Position numbers and translations under genes: made by a program
Shown: piece by piece, positions 1 to 7,794 of the stretch
Layout: every line of letters starts with the position of its first letter
Position numbering within the stretch: position 1 is the stretch's first letter
The notes under the pieces: model-generated
What the model saw: only the letters and a program-made list of their open reading frames with translations
Databases searched by the model: none
Told to the model about the DNA's origin: nothing
Source of the DNA: Actinomycetota bacterium
Lineage (GTDB): Bacteria; Actinomycetota; Actinomycetes; Nanopelagicales; Nanopelagicaceae
DNA: 36,925 nt
Assembly (NCBI GenBank): GCA_009702205.1
Contig: WLIM01000002.1
Span: 1-36,925 of the forward strand
Reading direction: 5' to 3'

Positions 1-555
1 CAGGAAGCGATCGCCACGGACATAACCGTTGTTAATTAGATTTCGCATCGGTGTTCCGTGTCCGACGAGTGCGCCAAATTGATCTTCACCAGTATCGGCA
101 TGGGCATCGAAGTGAATCATCGAGATTTTGCCTTTGCCGCGATGTGTTGCGATTCCTGCAACATCGGCAGATGCAATTGAGTGATCGCCGCCGAGAACAA
201 CTGGAATTATTCCAGCACGTGAAATCTTTTCAGTTGCAGCTTTCAAAACTTCAAGTGACTTTACTAAATCTCCACCAGGCATTAATAAATCACCTGCATC
301 AAAAACTTTAAGATCTTTTAAGCCATCCGTGCGAAGTGCGAGATGTGGCCTAGAAGCATCATGCGGTAAATAATCGCCACCGCGAATTGCTTGCGGGCCA
401 AACTTTGCGCCAGAACGGTGTGAAGTTCCAGAATCGATTGGGGCGCCGATGATAATTACATCGGCGCCTTTGTAAGTCGATGGATCATCTAAGTCACATG
501 ATGGAATGCCTAGAAAGGTAAAGGCTGGCCCATACATGTTTCCGTGATTGGTCAT
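1..555 (-). CDS. speB: Agmatinase/ureohydrolase family protein, 3' end cut by window edge
   Basis: This is the first 185 codons of a ureohydrolase, an Mn-dependent amidinohydrolase that releases urea from a guanidino compound such as agmatine. The ATG is at 555-553 and the frame stays open to base 1, so the C-terminus lies outside the window. Family motifs are clear: GGDHS at residues 122-126 and DAHAD at 150-154, which carry metal-binding His and Asp residues, and an N-terminal SGTSHRSGAKFGP segment typical of agmatinases. The start is preceded by TATCCT and 7 nt, which suggests a leaderless transcript. Agmatinase is the default name, but related enzymes act on guanidinobutyrate, guanidinopropionate or guanidine, and the substrate cannot be told from this half. 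The family assignment is strong and the substrate is inferred. Confidence 0.82.
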   Translation of the reverse strand, partial: MTNHGNMYGPAFTFLGIPSCDLDDPSTYKGADVIIIGAPIDSGTSHRSGAKFGPQAIRGGDYLPHDASRPHLALRTDGLKDLKVFDAGDLLMPGGDLVKSLEVLKAATEKISRAGIIPVVLGGDHSIASADVAGIATHRGKGKISMIHFDAHADTGEDQFGALVGHGTPMRNLINNGYVRGDRFL

Positions 556-562
556 ACCGCAA

Positions 563-568
563 AGGATA
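563..568 (-). promoter_or_regulatory. -10 element of the agmatinase-like gene
   Basis: TATCCT on the minus strand ends 7 nt before the ATG at 555. This matches the TAnnnT-gap-start arrangement seen at several other genes here, so transcription probably begins at or next to the start codon. No clear -35 box is visible. Confidence 0.45.
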
Positions 569-577
569 CGCGCAATG

Positions 578-1255
578 TTAGGAGATTGATTCCTTTTCTT
601 TCTTCGAAATCTTGAGCCAAGAAATAAAGCCCCAGATTACGAATGGCAGGTAGATCGCATACAAGGTGCCTGTTGGGTAGTAGCCATTCTTAAATGCGAA
701 TGGAACTCCAACAGCATCTACTGCAACCCAAACTAACCAGAACTCAACGTAGCCACGGCTCATGCCATATGTTGCGAGCGCGGTACCAGTAAAAATCCAG
801 GTGTCAACGGTTAACCAAGTTCCTGATTCACCAAGTGCTTTGAAGATTTGATAGGCAAGAATGTAGAAGACAATTATTGCTGGAATTAAATATTGCTTCT
901 CTTTCATTGTTGTCCAACGTGGTGTTACTGGCGGCTTGCCTTCGCCACCCGCACGTTGATGTTGTGACCAACGAATCCAGCCATAAACACTTACGATGAT
1001 TAGTAATAAGTTTCGGCTAGCTTGGCCATAGAAATTCTTTGCTTGATCATCTGCGCCAAATGAAAATACCGCGCCGAGAAATACTGTGAAAAGTAAACCG
1101 TCGCCAATAATTCCAACTGGCCACGCAATAACTTTTCGCTTCAAACCTAGGACTGCACTTGATAGGCCAAGAATTCCACCTATAACTTCGCGCCAGGCGA
1201 TTGATTTACTTCCGAAGTGAATTTGTGCTTCAAACAACCACTTTAAAACAGACAT
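578..1255 (-). CDS. ribM: PnuC-family vitamin transporter, probably riboflavin (RibM/PnuX type)
   Basis: This is a 225-residue membrane protein of the PnuC family with about seven hydrophobic segments. PnuC proteins are facilitators for unphosphorylated vitamin precursors such as nicotinamide riboside, thiamine or riboflavin. Typical segments are the N-terminal WREVIGGILGLSSAVLGLKRK and a C-terminal half with WLVWVAVDAVGVPFAFKNGYY and TLYAIYLPFVIWG. Substrate choice comes from context. An FMN riboswitch lies directly upstream (1270-1389), and in actinobacteria riboswitch-controlled PnuC homologues (RibM, formerly PnuX) import riboflavin. A good ribosome binding site AGGAG at 1267-1263 sits 7 nt before the ATG. 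Because it lies just past the riboswitch's closing stem, control by hiding this site is plausible. The family is firm; the substrate is inferred from the riboswitch. Confidence 0.85.
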   Translation of the reverse strand: MSVLKWLFEAQIHFGSKSIAWREVIGGILGLSSAVLGLKRKVIAWPVGIIGDGLLFTVFLGAVFSFGADDQAKNFYGQASRNLLLIIVSVYGWIRWSQHQRAGGEGKPPVTPRWTTMKEKQYLIPAIIVFYILAYQIFKALGESGTWLTVDTWIFTGTALATYGMSRGYVEFWLVWVAVDAVGVPFAFKNGYYPTGTLYAIYLPFVIWGFISWLKISKKEKESIS

Positions 1256-1269
1256 GACTTATCTCCTCA

Positions 1270-1389
1270 TGTTCCTTTATCCAGACTGTAACTGTCGGTT
1301 TTGGAATTTCACCAAATCGGCCGATTGAGATTTTCAATCAGTTCGCGGACTCTCACCGCCGGTTCGGAATTACACCGACCCCCGGAACA
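1270..1389 (-). promoter_or_regulatory. FMN riboswitch (RFN element)
   Basis: Read on the minus strand, the region has the conserved RFN blocks in order: GGGGTCGGTGTAATTCCGAA, ACCGGCGGT with AGTCCGCGA, a variable stem, TTGGTGAAATTCCAAAACCG, and ACAGTTACAGTCTGGAT. The ends TGTTCC (1389-1384) and GGAACA (1275-1270) pair to close stem P1. It precedes the PnuC-family gene. No intrinsic terminator with a U-tract is seen between the aptamer and the gene, so translational control is more likely. FMN would be the ligand, lowering transporter expression when flavin is plentiful. Confidence 0.93.
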
Positions 1390-1437
1390 CTCGCGAATTC
1401 TTACACAGGAATAATTAATCGTCCTGCCGAAGCTTGC

Positions 1438-1698
1438 TTAATTATCTTTGGCTTTGCGCTTCCTAAGCTTGCGCGGATCAACTTTTTTCGCGGATTCTTG
1501 CGCTTTGGTGAGGAGCGACTTGGCCCAAGTAAATTCCGCGGCCAGAACAAATAGACCACCAATGATGAACGGCAAAGTGAAGGGTCCAGGTAGAACTATA
1601 AGCACGGCTCCGATTGCGATGAGCGTGAAACCGATTACTAGAACTATTGTCTTGCGAACTGGGCTTGGGACTGCGCGCCAGATCTTTTTATATTCCAC
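1438..1698 (-). CDS. Small PGPGW-type membrane protein
   Basis: This 86-residue protein has a basic N-terminus, two adjacent hydrophobic helices (about residues 18-38 and 41-57) separated by LPGPFTLPF, and a very basic C-terminal tail. The LPGPF turn matches the family known as putative transmembrane protein PGPGW, whose function is unknown. Translation starts at GTG (1698). The -10-like TAGGAT ends 6 nt upstream, so the message is probably leaderless. It is divergent from trhO and shares a 37-bp promoter with it. It may be linked to envelope or peptidoglycan metabolism, but nothing in the sequence shows this. Confidence 0.75.
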   Translation of the reverse strand: MEYKKIWRAVPSPVRKTIVLVIGFTLIAIGAVLIVLPGPFTLPFIIGGLFVLAAEFTWAKSLLTKAQESAKKVDPRKLRKRKAKDN

Positions 1699-1703
1699 GT
1701 TTT

Positions 1704-1730
1704 AATCCTAACGGCTTACTCGTTAAGATT
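1704..1730. promoter_or_regulatory. Symmetric divergent promoter with inverted repeat
   Basis: AATCCTAACG (1704-1713) and CGTTAAGATT (1721-1730) are inverted copies with 9 of 10 positions matching and a 7-nt spacer. Each arm contains a -10-like hexamer pointing outward: TAGGAT on minus (1710-1705) and TAAGAT on plus (1724-1729). Each hexamer ends exactly 6 nt before a GTG start, at 1698 and 1736. Confidence 0.6.
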
Positions 1731-1735
1731 GCGAT

Positions 1736-2644
1736 GTGGAAATCCAGAAGATACTTCTCTATTACGGCTTTACGCCTATTGCTGATCCCGAAGCGGTCCG
1801 CCTATGGCAGCAAGCCCTATGTGAATCCCTAAATATCAAGGGCCGGATTCTGGTTTCAAAGCATGGAATCAATGGAACAGTGGGCGGCGATATGTCAGCC
1901 CTCAAGAAATATGTGAAGACAACTAAAAAGTATCCAGGATTTAAGAAGATTGATTTCAAGTGGTCCGGTGGAACTGGAAATGATTTCCCAAGGCTAAATG
2001 TTCGCGTTAAAGATGAACTAGTAGCTTTTGGAAGTCCTGCTGAGATTGATGTTGATGAAAGTGGCGTAGTCAATGGCGGAAAACATCTAAAACCATATGA
2101 GGTTGATGAATTAGTTAAAGAACGTGGCGATGAAGTTGTCTTCTTTGATGGTCGAAATGCTTTCGAGGCGAAGATCGGTAAATTTAAGAACGCAATCGTT
2201 CCCGATGTTGAGACTAGTCGCGATTTTATTAAAGAGATCGAAAGCGGAAAATACGATCACATTAAAGATAAGCCGATTGTTACATACTGCACCGGAGGAA
2301 TTCGTTGCGAAATTTTATCCGCTGTAATGGTCAAACGCGGATTTAGCGAGGTCTACCAAATCGAAGGTGGCATTGTTCGGTATGGAAACAAGTTTGGCGA
2401 CGACTCACTTTGGGAAGGCTCACTCTTCACATTTGATGGTCGCATGGCAATTGATTTTTCGACTAAGACCAAAGTTATTGGTGAATGTGAAAGATGCCAA
2501 GCGAAGACAAATACCTTCTTTAATTGCGCAACTGCAAGCTGTCACGAATTGATTTTGCTCTGTGAAGATTGCTCTAAATTGGATTCGAATCTGAGCTGTG
2601 TGCATTCAGGATTAAAACAGCGCGACTCTGAAATGGTTGGTTAA
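1736..2644 (+). CDS. trhO: tRNA uridine(34) 5-hydroxylase TrhO (YceA rhodanese family)
   Basis: TrhO adds a hydroxyl group to C5 of uridine 34 in the tRNA wobble position, the first step towards 5-methoxyuridine-type modifications. The 302-residue protein has the family order: an N-terminal acylphosphatase-like domain with the [16 protein letters not shown] signature (about 36-51), a rhodanese domain with active-site loop CTGGIR (Cys185), and a Cys-rich C-terminal section with several CxxC-like pairs (about 250-285). The start is GTG at 1736, placed 6 nt after TAAGAT. An ATG two bases upstream is in another frame. Only 6 nt separate its stop from the next gene, an iolG-type dehydrogenase, so the two may be co-transcribed although unrelated in function. 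Confidence 0.93.
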   Translation: MEIQKILLYYGFTPIADPEAVRLWQQALCESLNIKGRILVSKHGINGTVGGDMSALKKYVKTTKKYPGFKKIDFKWSGGTGNDFPRLNVRVKDELVAFGSPAEIDVDESGVVNGGKHLKPYEVDELVKERGDEVVFFDGRNAFEAKIGKFKNAIVPDVETSRDFIKEIESGKYDHIKDKPIVTYCTGGIRCEILSAVMVKRGFSEVYQIEGGIVRYGNKFGDDSLWEGSLFTFDGRMAIDFSTKTKVIGECERCQAKTNTFFNCATASCHELILLCEDCSKLDSNLSCVHSGLKQRDSEMVG

Positions 2645-2650
2645 CTCCTG

Positions 2651-3661
2651 GTGGCAGACTTAAGAGTTTGCGTTATCGGTACTGGTGCGATGGGCACCGA
2701 TCACATAATTCGAATTAATACTCGGATGTCTGGTGCTGTCGTTACTGCAATAGTTGAGCCAGATTCAGCTCGTGCGACAGACGCTCTAAAACACGCACCT
2801 GAGGCAAAGCAATTTGCAAATATTTCAGAAGCTATTGCGAGTGGATTAATTGATGCCGCTTTAATTGCGACTCCTGGCGCTTTTCATGAAGAAGTTTTGT
2901 TACCCATAATCTCGGCTGGAATCCCAGTTTTATGCGAGAAGCCAATGACTCCAGATGTTGCATCAGCGATTCGGGTACTAGAGGCTGAAGTTTCTGGTGG
3001 CAAGAAGATTATTCAAGTGGGCTTTATGCGACGTTTTGATGAAGGCTATATCGAATTGCAGAAAGAGATCGATGGCGCAAAATTGGGAGAACTCTTGGCT
3101 CTCCATTGTGCGCATAGAAACCCATCAGTTCCAGAATGGTATGGAAATGAGATGCTTATTGCCGACTCGGTCTCTCATGAAATCGATATCGTGCGATTTC
3201 TAACTGGCTCACCAATTGTTAGCACGGAAGTTAAACAACTAAAGCGAAATAAATTAGCCCCAGAACGTCTTAATGAACCCATCCTGGTTCTACTTGAAAC
3301 TGAATCTGGCGTGATTGCTACAGTTGAAATGAATGTTTCTGTTCAATTTGGATATCAAGTAATTACTGAGGCTGTATTCCAAAAGGGTGTCTGTGAAATT
3401 GGACGGTCCAATGGAATGACAACTTGGGAAGCGGGACGATCTAGTACCGCAGAACACGTTACATATTTAACTCGTTTCGCACGTGCATACGATGATGAAA
3501 TCCAAGCATGGATTAACGCAGCAAAAATTGGACAAATTGGCGGTCCAAGTGCGTGGGATGGTTACATGTCGGTTGCAGTTGTTGACGCTGGATTAAAATC
3601 ACTTCAAACAGGTGAAAAGATTGCGGCAACTTACATAGCAAAACCAGCTTTCTATAACTAG
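2651..3661 (+). CDS. iolG: Gfo/Idh/MocA oxidoreductase, probable inositol 2-dehydrogenase
   Basis: This 336-residue NAD(P)-dependent dehydrogenase has a Rossmann N-terminus with GTGAMG (10-15), the family motif EKP (96-98) and the catalytic run DSVSHEID (172-179), which supplies the Asp and His used in proton relay. Length and these motifs fit IolG, which oxidises myo-inositol to 2-keto-myo-inositol (scyllo-inosose). The start is GTG 2651, 6 nt after trhO. The assignment to inositol rests partly on the neighbouring iolG-like, iolE, iolD and iolB genes, because the Gfo/Idh/MocA family also includes glucose-, xylose- and scyllo-inositol dehydrogenases. The family is certain and the substrate is probable. 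Confidence 0.75.
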   Translation: MADLRVCVIGTGAMGTDHIIRINTRMSGAVVTAIVEPDSARATDALKHAPEAKQFANISEAIASGLIDAALIATPGAFHEEVLLPIISAGIPVLCEKPMTPDVASAIRVLEAEVSGGKKIIQVGFMRRFDEGYIELQKEIDGAKLGELLALHCAHRNPSVPEWYGNEMLIADSVSHEIDIVRFLTGSPIVSTEVKQLKRNKLAPERLNEPILVLLETESGVIATVEMNVSVQFGYQVITEAVFQKGVCEIGRSNGMTTWEAGRSSTAEHVTYLTRFARAYDDEIQAWINAAKIGQIGGPSAWDGYMSVAVVDAGLKSLQTGEKIAATYIAKPAFYN

Positions 3662-3668
3662 TATTTAG

Positions 3669-3685
3669 CCCTGACTGTTACAGGG
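3669..3685 (+). promoter_or_regulatory. Hairpin covering the ribosome binding site of the second iolG gene
   Basis: CCCTG (3669-3673) can pair with CAGGG (3681-3685) across a 7-nt loop. The 3' arm is part of the strong Shine-Dalgarno run AGGGGG that lies 4 nt before the ATG at 3692. In the folded form the site would be partly hidden. The stem is only 5 bp, so its effect in vivo is uncertain. Confidence 0.35.
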
Positions 3686-3691
3686 GGCAAA

Positions 3692-4693
3692 ATGGCTAAG
3701 AAGAATTTAAGAATCGGTGTTATTGGTGCTGGCCGAATTGGAATTGTGCACTCCGGCAGTGTTAATGACACAGCAGGCGCCGAACTTGCAGTAGTTGTTG
3801 ATGCGATTGAAGAGAGCGCAGCAAAACTTGCAGGCCAGTACGGAGCCAAATACACAACAGATGTAAATGATCTATTCACTAAAGGCGATGTCGATGCAAT
3901 CATTGTCGGATCTCCTACCCCAACTCACGTAGATTTAATTAGCCGTTCAATTGATGCTGGAATTCACGTGCTATGTGAGAAGCCAGTTGATTTAGATATT
4001 AATCGCGCAAACACAATCAAAGATAAGGTCGCTAATTCAAAGACCAACGTATCTATAGCCTTTAACCGTCGTTATGATCCAAATTTCGCAGCGGTATATG
4101 CCCGTGTTAAAGCTGGCGAGCTAGGAAATCTTGAGCAATTAATTCTCACAAGCCGTGATCCAGCCCCACCACCACAGGCTTACATTGCAGTTTCAGGCGG
4201 AATTTTCCGCGACCAAGTAATTCATGATTTTGATATTGCCCGCTATTTTGTTGGCGACATTGCCGAAGTAAGCACTTTTGCCACAAATGCATTTAGCTCT
4301 GAAATTAAGGCTGAAGGCGACTTCGATACTGCAATTACAAACTTGCGAAGCGTAGATGGCAAGTTGGTTTCAATTGTTAATTCACGTCACTCTTCTTACG
4401 GTTATGACCAACGCCTTGAAGCCTTTGGCGATAAGGGAATGCTTCAAGTTACAAATATGGCCCCAACAACTGTTCGCAGTTTTAAAGCGGATCACAGTGA
4501 ACAACTTGACCCATATTTAAACTTCTTCTTAGAACGATATGCCGCTTCTTATCGCAAGGAGCTTGCGCTATTTATCGAAAGTATTGAGACCGGAAAACAA
4601 CTTAACCCGACTTATGAAGATGGTTGCAAAGCACTGATACTTGCTGATGCTGCAACCGAATCTGCCAAGACGGGCAAAGTTGTAAAGCTTTAG
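3692..4693 (+). CDS. iolG: Gfo/Idh/MocA oxidoreductase, second probable inositol 2-dehydrogenase
   Basis: This is a 333-residue paralogue of the gene before it. It has a Rossmann motif GAGRIG (12-17), EKP (96-98) and the catalytic stretch DQVIHDFD (174-181). The pattern FNRRYDPNF followed by AGELGNLEQLILTSRDP is characteristic of bacterial IolG enzymes. It probably oxidises myo-inositol or an isomer such as scyllo- or D-chiro-inositol. Paired copies in iol clusters often split isomer preference. It lies 30 nt after the first copy and has a strong ribosome binding site. It converges on iolE with only 3 nt between stop codons. Which of the two copies prefers myo-inositol cannot be told from sequence alone. 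Confidence 0.78.
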   Translation: MAKKNLRIGVIGAGRIGIVHSGSVNDTAGAELAVVVDAIEESAAKLAGQYGAKYTTDVNDLFTKGDVDAIIVGSPTPTHVDLISRSIDAGIHVLCEKPVDLDINRANTIKDKVANSKTNVSIAFNRRYDPNFAAVYARVKAGELGNLEQLILTSRDPAPPPQAYIAVSGGIFRDQVIHDFDIARYFVGDIAEVSTFATNAFSSEIKAEGDFDTAITNLRSVDGKLVSIVNSRHSSYGYDQRLEAFGDKGMLQVTNMAPTTVRSFKADHSEQLDPYLNFFLERYAASYRKELALFIESIETGKQLNPTYEDGCKALILADAATESAKTGKVVKL

Positions 4694-4696
4694 TTC

Positions 4697-5599
4697 CTAG
4701 AAGCCTTCCGCCACTAACTCTGCGAGAACTTGTCGCAGGAATTCGACACTAGCTTTTGCATCTGCAAATGGGCCGGCCCCGATTGCTGGCTCAGCGCTTA
4801 GGGCGTTGTCTTGTTCTAGAACAAACCACCCGTCATATCCAGCCATAACTAAATTGCGGACAACGGTGCGAATATTTGCATCGCCTTGGCCAAGTGGTGT
4901 GTAAAGCCCAGCCAACATTCCGTCATAGTAAGTAACTTCATGTGATCGAACTTTCGCGGCCATTTTGTTATTAACATCTTTGAGATGTGAGTGAGCGACG
5001 CGATCTGCATGATCTTTCGAGAAGGCGACGATATCTGTTCCACCAATCATCATGTGGCCGGTGTCTAAGCAGAATGGAATTGTTGAACCTTTTAATACGC
5101 GGTTTACATGATCTGCGGTTTCAACCATTGTTCCAACGTGTGGGTGAAGTACTGACTTCACACCAATCTTTGCTGCTTCAGCTTGGATGCGATTTAGATT
5201 GTTGAATAAAATATCCCATTCGGCATCGGTCAATACTGGAAGCTTTTCGTCGTAGCCAGTGATTCCAGAATTTGCAGCAAGAACTAAAGTCTTTGCCCCT
5301 GCAGCGACATATCCTTCGAGTTCTTTTTGAACTCCTGGAATTGGATCGTGATCAGCCCGGTGCAAAATAACTGGAACGAAACCGCCAACTGCAGTCATGT
5401 TGTGTTCTTTTAGGATTGAGGCTTTGAGTGCAGGTTCCATCGGTAAGAAACCTTCAGGACCGAATTCAGTAGCACTAAATCCAAGTTCTGCCATCTCCTT
5501 CAAAACTCTTGCAGGTGACATCTGATGTCCCCAACCTGGAACTTCGCAAACTCCCCATGAAATAGGTGCTGCTGCGATCTTTGCATTCTTTGCACTCAT
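4697..5599 (-). CDS. iolE: Probable myo-inosose-2 dehydratase, TIM-barrel isomerase family
   Basis: This 300-residue protein belongs to the xylose-isomerase-like TIM-barrel family. The opening motif APISWGVCEVPGWG (11-24) followed by TEFGPEGFLP is typical of actinobacterial IolE, which dehydrates scyllo-inosose to 3D-trihydroxycyclohexane-1,2-dione. Metal-site candidates are the HPHVGT, CLDTGHMMIGG and HLKD segments. The ATG overlaps the upstream stop codon (ATGA at 5599-5596), and AGGAG lies 7 nt upstream. It is the last gene of the eight-gene operon that also encodes IolD, the enzyme acting next in the pathway. A hydroxypyruvate isomerase or another sugar epimerase is the alternative, but the inositol context favours IolE. 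Confidence 0.78.
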   Translation of the reverse strand: MSAKNAKIAAAPISWGVCEVPGWGHQMSPARVLKEMAELGFSATEFGPEGFLPMEPALKASILKEHNMTAVGGFVPVILHRADHDPIPGVQKELEGYVAAGAKTLVLAANSGITGYDEKLPVLTDAEWDILFNNLNRIQAEAAKIGVKSVLHPHVGTMVETADHVNRVLKGSTIPFCLDTGHMMIGGTDIVAFSKDHADRVAHSHLKDVNNKMAAKVRSHEVTYYDGMLAGLYTPLGQGDANIRTVVRNLVMAGYDGWFVLEQDNALSAEPAIGAGPFADAKASVEFLRQVLAELVAEGF

Positions 5600-6561
5600 T
5601 TGGTGCTCCTGTCTTTGTTATTTTCTAGATTGACTTTATTAGCGATTGCTATTGGTTTAACTCCAGTTAGAACATCGCGGGCACCTTGTGCCGCCATTAC
5701 ATATGTTGCGATGGTAGCTTGATTACTTAATCCCATTACATGTGGTGTGAGAACAACGCTCTCGTGGTCAAAAATTGGATGATGCTTAGGTGGTTCGAGA
5801 TCAAAGACATCTAAACCAAGGCCGCCAAGATTTCCGCTATTTAAAGCTTGTAGAGCAGCATCCAGATCAACAAGTGCCCCTCTTGAGCAATTAACTAAAA
5901 TTGCGCCTCTTTTTATTACTTCAAACTCTGTTTTTCCAATCAACCCTGTTGTATCTGTAGTAAGTGGCAAGTGCAGAGTAATTAAATCCGACTTAGCAAG
6001 AAGTTCTTTAACTGAATTAACTTTTATTGAAGCAGGGACTTCTGCGATTGGATCGAAAGCAAGGATTTTCATTCCGAAGACTGAAGCAATTTCTGCTACT
6101 CGCTTTCCAATTCGCCCATATCCAATAATTCCTAAAGTTTGGTTCTCTAAATCGCCGACTGGATATTTGGTGCGATCGCTCCAATTTCCTGACGCCACCA
6201 ATTTTGTTAGTGGGCCTAAGCGCTTAGAGAGCGCGAGAATATGTGCCAAAGCTCCCTCGGCAACTGCATTGGTGTTGCTTCCGGGAGTTATAACGACAGG
6301 AATATTTCGAGCATCTGCTTCTGCTAAATCAACTAACTCTGTTCCGACTCCAGTGCGGGCAATTACTTTTAGGTTTGGCATTGATTCAAATACAGATCTA
6401 TTGAAATCAAATGCAGCGCGCACAAGTGCGCCTTGAGCAACTTCCAAATCTCTTGGCGTTGGATTTTCGATATAACTAAAATCCGGACCCAGAATCGGCG
6501 CAACTATTTGAGCTGCTATTGGCCCTAGGCCAACAATAATTGGGTGCGAATTAGTGCTCAT
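5596..6561 (-). CDS. D-isomer-specific 2-hydroxyacid dehydrogenase
   Basis: This is a 321-residue NAD-dependent dehydrogenase of the phosphoglycerate/glyoxylate reductase family. It shows the NAD-binding GYGRIG (147-152) and the catalytic Arg227 (in NCSRGALVD), Glu256 and His274 (LTPH). It lacks the C-terminal ACT regulatory domain of many SerA enzymes, so it is more likely to act on a short hydroxyacid or on hydroxypyruvate, tartronate semialdehyde or glyoxylate than in serine synthesis. It sits inside the iol operon, overlaps the upstream gene as TAATG and the downstream iolE as ATGA, and so is tightly coupled to both. Its role could be to reduce an oxoacid released by the neighbouring aldolase. 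The substrate is unknown. Confidence 0.82.
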   Translation of the reverse strand: MSTNSHPIIVGLGPIAAQIVAPILGPDFSYIENPTPRDLEVAQGALVRAAFDFNRSVFESMPNLKVIARTGVGTELVDLAEADARNIPVVITPGSNTNAVAEGALAHILALSKRLGPLTKLVASGNWSDRTKYPVGDLENQTLGIIGYGRIGKRVAEIASVFGMKILAFDPIAEVPASIKVNSVKELLAKSDLITLHLPLTTDTTGLIGKTEFEVIKRGAILVNCSRGALVDLDAALQALNSGNLGGLGLDVFDLEPPKHHPIFDHESVVLTPHVMGLSNQATIATYVMAAQGARDVLTGVKPIAIANKVNLENNKDRSTK

Positions 6562-7781
6562 TATTTTGCAATCGCCGCCGTTGTTCCAGTGGCAGGTTTA
6601 ATTGCTACCCACTTCTTTGATTCAGCAGATTCTTCAATTGCTGAAACCACTCGGGCTGCTGAAACTGCGTCATGAATATTTGAATTCTTAGTGACTCCCC
6701 CGAAATAAGCCTCAAGGAATTTGCGTGCTTCCACAATTTTTAAATCGTCATAACCCATTGAAGTTCCGGCTCCGGGTTGAAAGTTTCCAAAGTCACCAAA
6801 AGTTGGTGAAGCCATTACGCGTTGGTAGCCGACATGATCGCCTTTGCGCCCTATTGCAATTTCAATTTCATTCATACGTTCAAAATCCCATTTAACCGAA
6901 CCTTCGGTTCCGTAAATTTCAAATGTATAACTTGCACGTGGTCCAACTGCAACGCGAGATGCCTCGATTGTTCCAACTGCTCCTGCAGCAATCGCGTTGT
7001 CTGCAAACTTAATTAAAGCGCCGCCGTAATCTTCATTCTCTACCGGCTCCATTTTTCCACCTTCAATGACTGCGAAGTGAGTTCCGCTTCCCATTTCTAA
7101 TACCGGACGTTCGGTAATAACCGTTTTGGTCATTCCACTAACTTCGGCAATCGGTCCAACTAAATATTGAACTAGATCGGCAAGGTGGCCCATTAAATCT
7201 CCAAGAACACCGCTGCCAGCAAACTTACGAATGAAGCGCCATGAAAGTGCGCCATTTGGTTCTGCCGAATAATCGGCAAAGAATGTGCCGCGAATATTTG
7301 TGATTCGACCAAGGGCGCCACTAGCGATAAGTGCTTTTGCATGTTCAACTGCTGGGGCATTTCGATAGTTAAATCCGATAGTTGTTGTTACACCTGCTGC
7401 TATTGCTGCAGCCTCAACCGCTTCTGTTTCATTTGCTCCGCGGCCTACAGGCTTCTCAATCCAAAAGGATTTTCCAGCTTTTGCAGCAGCAATTCCGATT
7501 TCAGCATGCAAGAAATTTGGTGCGCAGATTGAAACAACATCAACGTCTGGGTGCGCTAATACTTCTTTGTAATCAAGGGTTGATGATTCATAACCCAGAA
7601 CATTTACTGCGTAATCAGCGCGTTCTTGCACATTATCAGCTGCAATTATTAAGCGCGGTTTGATGCCTAGTTCTGGATAAACAATTGGAAGTGATTGATA
7701 GGCGCGAGAGTGAACTTTTCCCATCCAGCCAACGCTTATTAGGCCAACACCGACAGAACGATTTGGAATTGCTGAAGTCAT
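6561..7781 (-). CDS. Gfo/Idh/MocA oxidoreductase (third in cluster), substrate unknown
   Basis: At 406 residues this is longer than the two iolG-type enzymes. The N-terminus GLISVGWMGKVHSRAY carries the dinucleotide-binding turn, and EKP lies at 109-111. The segment GDLMGHLADLVQYLVG carries the catalytic His. The length and the HSRAY / IEKPVGRG signature resemble sugar or inositol dehydrogenases of the larger Gfo subgroup, some of which oxidise glucosides, chiro-inositol or scyllo-inositol. AAGGAAG precedes the ATG at 7781. It is 13 nt downstream of the aldolase gene and overlaps the 2-hydroxyacid dehydrogenase gene. It likely handles another cyclitol or a derived keto sugar, but this is inference from context. 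Confidence 0.8.
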   Translation of the reverse strand: MTSAIPNRSVGVGLISVGWMGKVHSRAYQSLPIVYPELGIKPRLIIAADNVQERADYAVNVLGYESSTLDYKEVLAHPDVDVVSICAPNFLHAEIGIAAAKAGKSFWIEKPVGRGANETEAVEAAAIAAGVTTTIGFNYRNAPAVEHAKALIASGALGRITNIRGTFFADYSAEPNGALSWRFIRKFAGSGVLGDLMGHLADLVQYLVGPIAEVSGMTKTVITERPVLEMGSGTHFAVIEGGKMEPVENEDYGGALIKFADNAIAAGAVGTIEASRVAVGPRASYTFEIYGTEGSVKWDFERMNEIEIAIGRKGDHVGYQRVMASPTFGDFGNFQPGAGTSMGYDDLKIVEARKFLEAYFGGVTKNSNIHDAVSAARVVSAIEESAESKKWVAIKPATGTTAAIAK

Positions 7782-7794
7782 TTTCTTCCTTCTA

